From Adiantum capillus-veneris (lineage: Eukaryota > Streptophyta > Polypodiopsida > Polypodiales > Pteridaceae): DNA of 64,000 nucleotides. Shown here piece by piece: positions 57,391-64,000 of the stretch; the stretch's first letter is position 1; every line of letters starts with the position of its first letter. Location of the stretch: NCBI GenBank assembly GCA_014529385.2, contig CM043952.1:60652119-60716118 (forward strand), in the 5' to 3' direction. A program made the translations under genes and the position numbers. The notes beneath the pieces are model-generated. The model saw nothing but the letters and a program-made list of their open reading frames with translations, searched no databases and was not told the DNA's origin.

Positions 57391-58791
57391 CTACAAGAAG
57401 TGGTGGTTGGAGCAATAAAGCTAAAGCTCCCTCTATTTCAAGGCAGTGATTCCTTGCCTGACATCATGCATTTTTTGGAAACAGGGGAATGCCCATCAGA
57501 TTTAACAAAGGGACAGAAGCAATGGCTGACGCGGAAGGCCACAAGGTATCGACTCATCAATGACGGTTTGTACTGTAAGGGTAAGGACCAAATACTCAGG
57601 AAGGTCCCTCTCTCTCAGGAAATCACGGGAGTAATTGCTAGCTGTCACAACGGGGTTTGTGGTGGTCACTTTGCCCTAGACATAACAAGTAGGAAAATCG
57701 TGCAAGCAGGCTTCATGTGGCCTAGCCTCAACCGTGATGTACACCACTGGTGCAAAACATGTAAGTTGTGTCAAAAGGCCGGCACTAGATCACTTATGCC
57801 TGAACCACAGACACCTATTCTCTCATATGGCCCATTTGAAAAATGGGGTATCGACGCCATTGGGCCATTACCTAGGGCCAACTCAAGAAAATTCTACATT
57901 ATCATGGGGGTCGACTACATGACTAGATGGGCACAGGCTACAACCACCACTAGAATCACAGCGGTAGAGGTAGCTAAATTTATCTACGAGCACATATGTT
58001 GTAGAATTGGCACACCTTTAGAGATCATCTCTGATAGAGGGCCAGGTTTCAGAGCAGACTTGGTAGGATAATTAATGCAGAAACTGGGCATTACAAGGAG
58101 GCACTCTTCACCATATTACCCTCAATGTAGTGGCCTAGTTGAAAAGGTAAATGGAATGGTTTCTAAAATTATTACCAAGCAGGTAAACAATCATCTTGGA
58201 GACTGGGATAAGTACCTACTACCAGCTTTATGGGCCTACAGAACTTCATTCCGTACATCCTTGGGATTCACACCGTATCATCTAGTATTTGGTAAGGAAG
58301 CAATCTTGCCCATTGAAGTGCAACTACAAAGTCTCAGAGTAATGGCAAGCCAACTTCAACAGCCCAACATGCATTTGAGAGATCACATCATCAACTTGGA
58401 AAGACTGCAGCTGGACAGAGAAGAAACAATAAATTATTATGTGGCATAAGCAGAGCATAGACGGCTTAGCTTTAACCAGCATATCCGGCAAAAAGAATTG
58501 AAGAAAGGAATATTGGTGCTCCGCTACGACAATCGCTTCGACACGCGCAAGGATAAGAAACTCCTACTCCGATGGGAAGGTCCTTTCATCGTCAGGAAAA
58601 AGTATTCCAATGGAAGCTACCAGCTTATGGAGGCTGATGGAAAACTTCATAAAACCAGGGTAAATGGTTGGCGACTTAAACCTTATTTTCTTCGATTTGA
58701 CCAGGCTCCACCTATTGACATTCCAGATGAGGACACACCATCAGCCGCTACCTCTGACGATAATGATCAAACAGATGAGCTAGAGACATGA
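57391..58791 (+). pseudogene. element F integrase
   Basis: Zinc domain: SCHNGVCGGHFALDI and WCKTCKLCQ (HHCC complete). Catalytic core: KWGIDAIGPLPRAN (Asp), LEIISDRGPGFRADL (Asp), CSGLVEKVNGMV (Glu), all present. TAA at 58069-58071 interrupts the core, and TAA at 58447-58449 the linker. The C-terminal GPY/F domain is LLRWEGPFIVRKKYSNGSYQ, then KTRVNGWRLKPYF, ending near 58791. No chromodomain follows, as expected for Tat. Confidence 0.92.
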
Positions 58792-58802
58792 ATGCCTCTA
58801 GC

Positions 58803-58817
58803 CAAAAGGGGAGGGCT
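58803..58817 (+). other. polypurine tract of element F
   Basis: CAAAAGGGGAGGGCTA just before the 3' LTR start at 58820. Confidence 0.75.
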
Positions 58818-59657
58818 AATGATGGGAGCTTTTCACAAGCCAAGACCCCATACCCCTCTTCTCTCATCCTCACCCCATGAAAACCCACTCTTAAGGAGGG
58901 AGTGATAAAAGGCATTGGAAAAAGTAAGAAAAAAATAAAGTGTGATTATGTAAATATATGAGAAAGGTAAAATAGGCCACCTCACGCTTGCGGGGAAGCC
59001 CATCCCCACCTTGCCTCCTTTTTCTTCACTGTTGCCCCGCCGTGTGTCCCTTTTCCTCTCCTCCACTCAAAAGGTCAACCCCCTCTCTCTTCCCCTTGTC
59101 CTTTCTCCTTTCTCTCTCCCCTCAAGCTACCCCACCTCTCACCAATAATGCATTCTAACTCACCAATAATGCACCCTAACTCACATGCAACTTATCCTAT
59201 CTTCCAAAATAATATACCCCACCCCCCCTTTCTCTCTCCTATCATATCCCATGACCCAAATACCCCCCTCTCTCTCTAAAGGGCGCCATGTCTCTTGTCT
59301 TGTAACTAAATAACCTCCCCCACACTCACACACACTCAGTTTCACTGAAAAAGGTGCCCACAGACCCATCCCCACCCGGTGGTTACCTGATTTTTCTTGT
59401 GTTCACACACATCTGCACACAGATTCACCTCTGAACACACTCCCCTCTCTCCCCTCTTGTAATTACTTTATTCTCCATGTCACCTCTCACTTTTTTTCAT
59501 CAACCCATCTCTCTCTCTCTCTCAGTCTCTCTCTCATGAGACTGCTGTTCTGGCACATATACACACAGCCAGACAAGTGGGGCCCATAGTCACATGGCCT
59601 ATGTAGATAATGATTTTTTCATTTCTAAATTATAGAATTTCTCCCCCCCTCCTCCCC

Positions 59658-59665
59658 TATATAAA
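59658..59665 (+). promoter_or_regulatory. TATA box in 3' LTR of F
   Basis: CCCTATATAAAGAGGGG; could drive read-out transcription into the flanking sequence at 60485. Confidence 0.7.
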
Positions 59666-59732
59666 GAGGGGTCACCATCACACTAAATACACACACAACA
59701 TCACCAAAGAGTACACTATGCACTGTGTGTGC

Positions 59733-59884
59733 CTAGTGCACACACACACACCCACACCATCACCATCACCGCAATCACCATGCTCGTCTTGAGCATGACC
59801 TCTACACCCTAGTGCACACACACACACCCACACCATCACCATCACCGCAATCACCATGCTCGTCTTGAGCATGACCTCTACACC
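59733..59884 (+). repeat. 76-bp tandem duplication unique to the 3' LTR of F
   Basis: CTAGTGCACACACACACACC recurs at 59733 and 59809. The 5' LTR has a single copy, so it arose after insertion. Confidence 0.93.
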
Positions 59885-60208
59885 CTTGGGCTATGGAAGA
59901 TGAAGGACAACTAAATGAAGGATGATGGCCATAACCCTCGTGCGAGTCTTCGCCACCAGCTCCCACCTATCAGCCATGTGCTCTACCACTCTCTCCCTTC
60001 TCTTTCCCCTACCCTATGCCCCCCCCCCCTTTCATCGCCTTATTCTCTAAATAAAGCTTGAGGTTTTGTGAGTATGTTTTCTTGCAATGTTTTGCCCATG
60101 TGAGGTTTGCGGAATCGCCACCTAGTCTTGTGTTTGGAGTGAGCTTATGTATGTGTGAAGGGTGTGCGGATTTTCCATCCTTCTGTGGTGCCTAAGTACT
60201 AAGCCGCT

Positions 60209-60275
<67 letters not shown>

Positions 60276-60484
60276 ATCTCATTCCCCTTCCTCTTCATCA
60301 TTACCCCCAAGCATCCATCTCTATTGGATGAAAACTTTGTTATGGTGGTGTGTTGTTTGCGTCCTAGCCGCTGAAGCTAGGTGGTGCCCCCTGTTTGCTT
60401 TACCATGATAGGCTCGAGGCGCTCCATTCGGTCCTCGGTGTTTTAGAGGCTGTAGGGGGTTCAGGGTTCACTTTGCTCCTGTCA

Positions 60485-60773
60485 GTACATCAAAAACATT
60501 AATTTCAGACTTTGATGCAGAACTTGGACCAACTGCAGAGAAGTCCAAGGATTTGGCTACTTCATGCACAGAAGCATCCAATTTTCTCTTTTTAGGCATT
60601 GTGAAAGTCTTTCCTATACTCCTGCTTGGTGTTTGGGCATCAACATCCAGATTTTTCAGTAGATCACCCATCAGTAAGTTATGCTCAGGACTAGCCAATA
60701 CCATTTTTGCCTCTTGCTCAATATAACATGCATCAATCAAATCTTGTAAAGTCTGCAATTTGTCTCCCGGCAT
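60485..60773 (-). pseudogene. coiled-coil gene remnant, 5' part
   Basis: The minus-strand frame MPGDKLQTLQDLIDACYIEQ, with a basic segment (FTMPKKRKLDASVHEVAKSL, possible nuclear signal), runs to the F insertion point in the codon after ...NVFDV. It continues without frame change at 45521 (see 44512-45525). This shows F inserted into an existing reading frame. The product is unknown. Confidence 0.6.
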
Positions 60774-61624
60774 TAGGAGAAAGTTGGACTCACTTTTGGG
60801 CCTTTCAGTTCTAGAAGAGCGAGTGGCGCTCGACCAATGAGGAAGAGGCTAACGTTACGTTGACTCAATCGACATTTTGGAGTCAACTCTCTTTAAAAAA
60901 AGGGAGGAAATATTATTTTTGTTCATCAAATTGCACAATTTCACGCTTTCAAGGCATGAATGTCGTAAGTCGTACTAACTTTGTACCGAGGAATTTCAGA
61001 ACTTTCAGTGAAGACTCTATCTAGTATCTTTGTTCCCGCCCAAATATGACTTTGAGTAGCTCTAATTCCCTCTCAAAACTTCTTCCCTTTTTCATATTTG
61101 CGCTAACCTTTCTGTGTATTCTAGTGCACACCATGACTACTTCTCGAAGGCCTAGCACTACCATTGACTCTTTTAGCATTTTTAATAGTTATACTACAAA
61201 TGATCAAGCATGGATACCATCTTGAATAACTAACGGAAGTTGGGTTCTACTGCAAACTAGGAGGAGAAAGAGAAGGCAACACAATGATTTTGTGGAGGCT
61301 TTCAAGGGACAAGTTAAAGAGCTTAAGTGTGTGCACAAAGCAAGCGGGTGAAAGAGGTCCTCATACAACATGCTTTCTAGCATGCAGACTTAAGGTTGCA
61401 AACATCTCCTCCAAGTTTTCCAAGGCATCGACCCAACTGTAAGTTATTTTGAGCATCTCTCTTAGTGCATGATTATATTTGAAGGTTAAGTGGTGGATAT
61501 CATCTTTGGTATGTTTCAAATATTTATCCATCGAATAGGACAGATTGGAAACCAGTTGTGAGAGCATAGTTGGGATTTTTGATGCTTTCCATGCATTTAT
61601 TGGTGAGAAAATACCCGAGGAAGA
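60774..61624. other. no gene resolved
   Basis: Mixed sequence. A minus-strand open frame (61630-61361, ITYSWVDALENLEEMFATLS) could be coding or antisense to the plus-strand remnant that begins at 61625. I could not decide. Confidence 0.3.
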
Positions 61625-62335
61625 CAACACAAGGAGCTTGCAGATAATGGAATTTTCTTTTATGATATGTCATATGTGGAACTGAGAACTTTCATTGGTT
61701 GGGGTCCGGTAGCTCCTTTGTCACTTCCATCATTTGACAGCAAGGATTGGTCCTTGCCAGCTTCGCATACTAGTGAAAGCTTTAGGAATAAGTTGTTTTA
61801 GGATATACAAAAGCCCCTCAAGTATTCAATTGCCACAAAAATAGTTTGGCTCGCACTATTTATGCCTCTTGAAGTGTTTGTAGATTTTTTCTTTAATGAG
61901 CAAATAAGAACTACGGCAACAATGTTCATTTGCAAGTCTGAGAGTTGTTTGGACTTTTTAGATGATAATTGGGATAGGAAACAATCACAGAGCAAAATCT
62001 GTATTTTGCAAAAGAAGTCCATAATTTGCAAGTTTATTATAAGCTCTCAAAATTTCTTAGTGCCGTTTTACTATATTAGATATCATCTTCTTAGTGGGCA
62101 GCTTATTCCACTCGACCAAGATATAGAGAATAGCCTCGAGAACAAACCTTTATCAATGGGAATCTACTTTCGAGACAGCCTACTTACTGTGATGGAGACA
62201 ATGTCAAGCACAACTCTTGCAGATCTTAGGGTAGATCTTACATGTGAAGAAATTCCACTTTTGCTGGAATTGTATGCATTCAGTCTCAACAATAGAAAGG
62301 TGCTTACTAAATGGATGAATTTTGACTGTCTTTAA
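61625..62335 (+). pseudogene. unrecognised plus-strand coding remnant
   Basis: One frame from about 61649 to 62335 with a single stop (TAG, about 61799): FYDMSYVELRTFIGWGPVAP, SLPSFDSKDWSLPASHTSE, KIVWLALFMPLEVFVDFFFN, FVPFYYIRYHLLSGQLIPLD, DLRVDLTCEEIPLLLELYAF. Hydrophobic and aromatic-rich. It reads like a plant transposon-associated protein of unknown function, but I recognise no family. Confidence 0.45.
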
Positions 62336-62575
62336 TACATTAAGACAGAATCTAACTTTTTCTTCTTTTCAGATTCCAAGATGCAAGGAGAAAACAACAT
62401 TGTGCAAGGAGTCACTCACAAATACACTTCACTTAATTGCTTCCATTGGAAGCTAGGTCACATACCTTGTGCACGCAAAGAGCTTTGATGCCATGCAAAC
62501 CATGATGTACTCTTCAAAATGACTACTGCAGAGACATTTTGTGCTGCTCAAAAAATGTTTCAAAAATGTACATTT

Positions 62576-62837
62576 TTATTGTCTCAAAACTTTACATATT
62601 GCGTTGTTTCTGTCAAGATTTATACAAGTAAATTTCTCCCTTTTCCTGCTACTGTCCTCTCCCTCGGTTTGTGCCACTGGTCCCTTGCCCTCTGCTCTGG
62701 CTGCTCCCCTACCCTCTGCTCCGGTTGCTCCTACTTCTACCTCTGGGGATGCTGGCCTTGGGCATCCTTTCACGTCGCTCAAAATCATGGGCCTCTTCCA
62801 TGGCTTCCTATGCATCTTGCACCTATGAAGCTTCCCT
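62576..62837 (-). other. Ala/Gly-rich minus-strand frame downstream of the Ulp1-like exons
   Basis: ASPEVEVGATGAEGRGAARA and similar low-complexity sequence follows the stop of the Ulp1-like gene in another frame. It could be a decayed extension or chance. Confidence 0.25.
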
Positions 62838-63107
62838 CTATTCTTGCTCTTTCCATCGATGTGTAGCCCATTCCTCTACTTCTGTGGTGTCTGCATAATA
62901 TTGACTTATTGCTTCTTGCATATTTTGAATGTCTTCGTGAGTCTGATTGTAGCGCTGTGTCATTTCGTTAATGCGAGCTTGTTCAAACTCCTCAGCTCTC
63001 GTCCCTTCCTCTCTTGTGCGTCTGTTTATCGAGATTATAATATGTTGGATGGCCATCATAGAAACATTTCGCACATCATTGGGGGTGTAGTTATGTAATT
63101 GAAGTTC
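62838..63107 (-). CDS. Ulp1/C48-like protease gene, last exon
   Basis: After the acceptor CTTCTACAG|GAAC the exon reads ELQLHNYTPNDVRNVSMMAI and HIIISINRRTREEGTRAEEF, then a Gln/Glu-rich helix (EMTQRYNQTHEDIQNMQEAI), to a stop at 62838. The first helices correspond to the C-terminal helices of Ulp1-type peptidases. The tail is a coiled-coil-like extension. Confidence 0.6.
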   Translation of the reverse strand, partial: ELQLHNYTPNDVRNVSMMAIQHIIISINRRTREEGTRAEEFEQARINEMTQRYNQTHEDIQNMQEAISQYYADTTEVEEWATHRWKEQE

Positions 63108-63194
63108 CTGTAGAAGCGTGATAATAGGAAAGTAAGTAAAGATGTTGCTTCATAAAAACATTGCAACCAACAATAAAACAGCACAATTACTTAC
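63108..63194 (-). other. 87-bp intron of the Ulp1-like gene
   Basis: Donor AAC|GTAAGT at 63194 and acceptor CTACAG at 63108 join Pro-Asn to Glu-Leu-Gln in phase. Both sites match the plant consensus. Confidence 0.7.
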
Positions 63195-63395
63195 GTTTGG
63201 TACATCCAAAATTTGACCGAGGAGAAACAGGGAATTCAAACAAGTTCGCCAGCCACAGCTATAGTCATCAATCTGTGTGGGCACGGTTACCCGTTCGTGC
63301 CGGATGGTATTTCCTAGATCATGTTCTAACAAAACATGCTCTACACAACATATAAGTTTTTTCGCGGCACTACATACATAACCACTTGAGTCAAC
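63195..63395 (-). pseudogene. Ulp1/C48-like cysteine protease, catalytic exon (5' truncated)
   Basis: VVDSSGYVCSAAKKLICCVE (candidate catalytic Asp in VDSS), then NTIRHERVTVPTQIDDYSCG and GWRTCLNSLFLLGQILDVPN. PTQ...D-x-SCG holds the oxyanion Gln and catalytic Cys of SUMO-protease-like C48 peptidases. The His-bearing part lies upstream but a TAA precedes the Asp segment, so the 5' part is missing or spliced from further right. Such domains are often carried by plant DNA transposons. Confidence 0.6.
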
Positions 63396-63839
63396 AACAC
63401 ATTACAAAGAGACACTACTTTCAAATGTACCCAAATGGGCTTTATGTTTTTACACGACCTTGAAACGCCCTGCTTTGCCCAAAGTTTGCATAGTAAACAA
63501 TCTTAGCTTCCATGTCAAATAACATCAGACTCTAATGATCACTACAAAGACACCCTCCAATATGAGGAGAAAGATTCTAAATGCAACATGGTTTTTACAA
63601 GGCAAGAAAAAACTCATGTAGTGACCAGAAAGCGCGCTAGATCAAAGTTGACTCTGTTAAACCAGTTCATCAGACTCAAGAAGGAAACTGAGTTGTTCTG
63701 TAGCATAGGCGATATCAGCGGATCTATTACGTATACTTTGTTTTGAACCTCAGGGGGCAGAAGCGAGACAACGTGCCTAACATGAATCAATGGCAGAGAT
63801 TAGACTTAAGGTATTTCAGTGGGCTGTCATTACCACAAA
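63396..63839. other. no gene seen
   Basis: No coding frame or repeat recognised. Confidence 0.4.
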
Positions 63840-64000
63840 CCCATGAGTCAATACCGAGCAAGTGGGGCAGCTATCGAATTCCATAAGCCACTCACTCGCT
63901 TGGTATTGACCCATGTCTTAATGGTAGTGAGCCATCTAATGAATCAAGCGTGAATTATAAAGAAAAACTTGACGATTGCCGCAAAGACATGGGTCAATAC
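63840..64000. repeat. cluster of inverted repeats at window end
   Basis: GAGTCAATACCGAGCAAGTG (near 63846) is inverted as CACTCGCTTGGTATTGACCC (near 63890). GTATTGACCCATGTC (63904-63918) recurs exactly inverted as GACATGGGTCAATAC at 63986-64000. They may be terminal repeats of a DNA element continuing to the right. Confidence 0.7.

Larger units (their letters stand above)
45526..60484 (+). mobile_element. Ty3/gypsy Tat-like element F, nearly complete, containing copia G
   Basis: Long direct LTRs (45526-47131 and 58820-60484), primer site, leader, gag, protease, RT, RNase H, a second RNase H, integrase and a polypurine tract lie in order on the plus strand. Without the 5.5-kb copia insertion it is about 9.4 kb. 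The additional RNase H between RNase H and integrase identifies the Tat branch of gypsy elements. The LTRs look highly similar, and most coding breaks are single stops. Confidence 0.95.
58820..60484 (+). repeat. 3' LTR of element F
   Basis: TGATGGGAGC...TGCTCCTGTCA, about 1,665 bp. Nearly the same as the 5' LTR but with a 76-bp tandem duplication (59733-59884) and a shorter (TC)n tract (60211-60273). TATATAAA at 59658. Confidence 0.95.

Overview
The window is a stretch of land-plant nuclear DNA made almost entirely of transposable elements, with no intact host gene. The plant assignment rests on Ty1/copia elements primed by initiator-Met tRNA, Ty3/gypsy elements with plant-type domain orders (a chromodomain element and Tat-like elements with a second RNase H), a hAT fragment, a Ulp1-type protease fragment, short plant-like introns, and many long (GA)n, (TC)n and (CA)n tracts. 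The repeat density suggests a large genome. A fern or other seed-free plant would fit, but this is only an inference.

Layout. 1-2043: 3' half of a Tork-like copia element (A) inserted into the gag of a minus-strand Tat-like gypsy remnant (C, 2044 to about 4740). 4800-6130: decayed minus-strand protein-kinase-like sequence and a short tandem repeat. 6134-6283: LTR end plus primer site of a gypsy family whose other LTR end lies at 24362-24495. 6697-10259: plus-strand multi-exon FCP1/NIF-type HAD phosphatase-like gene with an 80-codon repeat domain, broken by point stops and frameshifts. 10411-17888: a minus-strand, intron-containing, transposase-like gene that I cannot assign to a named superfamily, bracketed and interrupted by related AT-rich repeat arrays. 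18190-24495: decayed chromodomain gypsy element (E). 27340-28001: hAT transposase 3' fragment. 28449-35960: Tat-like gypsy element D, which has lost its second RNase H and integrase core and carries a 464-bp inverted-repeat element in its RT. 35961-37900: second kinase-like pseudogene. 38273-38738: second copy of the inverted-repeat element. 39655-40730: second, badly decayed copy of the unassigned transposase. 40731-44500: AT-rich repeats, microsatellites and a Helitron-like 3' end.

44512-60773 is a three-level nest. A minus-strand coiled-coil gene remnant is split by a Tat-like gypsy element (F, 45526-60484, flanked by GTAC), and F is itself split by a full-length copia element (G, 47934-53462, minus, flanked by CACGC). 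Without the insertions the coiled-coil reading frame runs straight across the F insertion point. 61625-63395 holds an unidentified plus-strand coding remnant and the 3' exons of a Ulp1/C48-type protease gene. The window ends in a cluster of short inverted repeats.

A recurring theme is nonsense codons that are one C-to-T or G-to-A step from the expected residue (CAG to TAG, CGA to TGA, TGG to TGA/TAG). They are seen reciprocally in the paralogous copia elements A and G. This pattern is expected from deamination of methylated cytosine in silenced repeats. The least ordinary content is the unassigned transposase gene, lying tail-to-tail with the repeat-bearing phosphatase-like gene.
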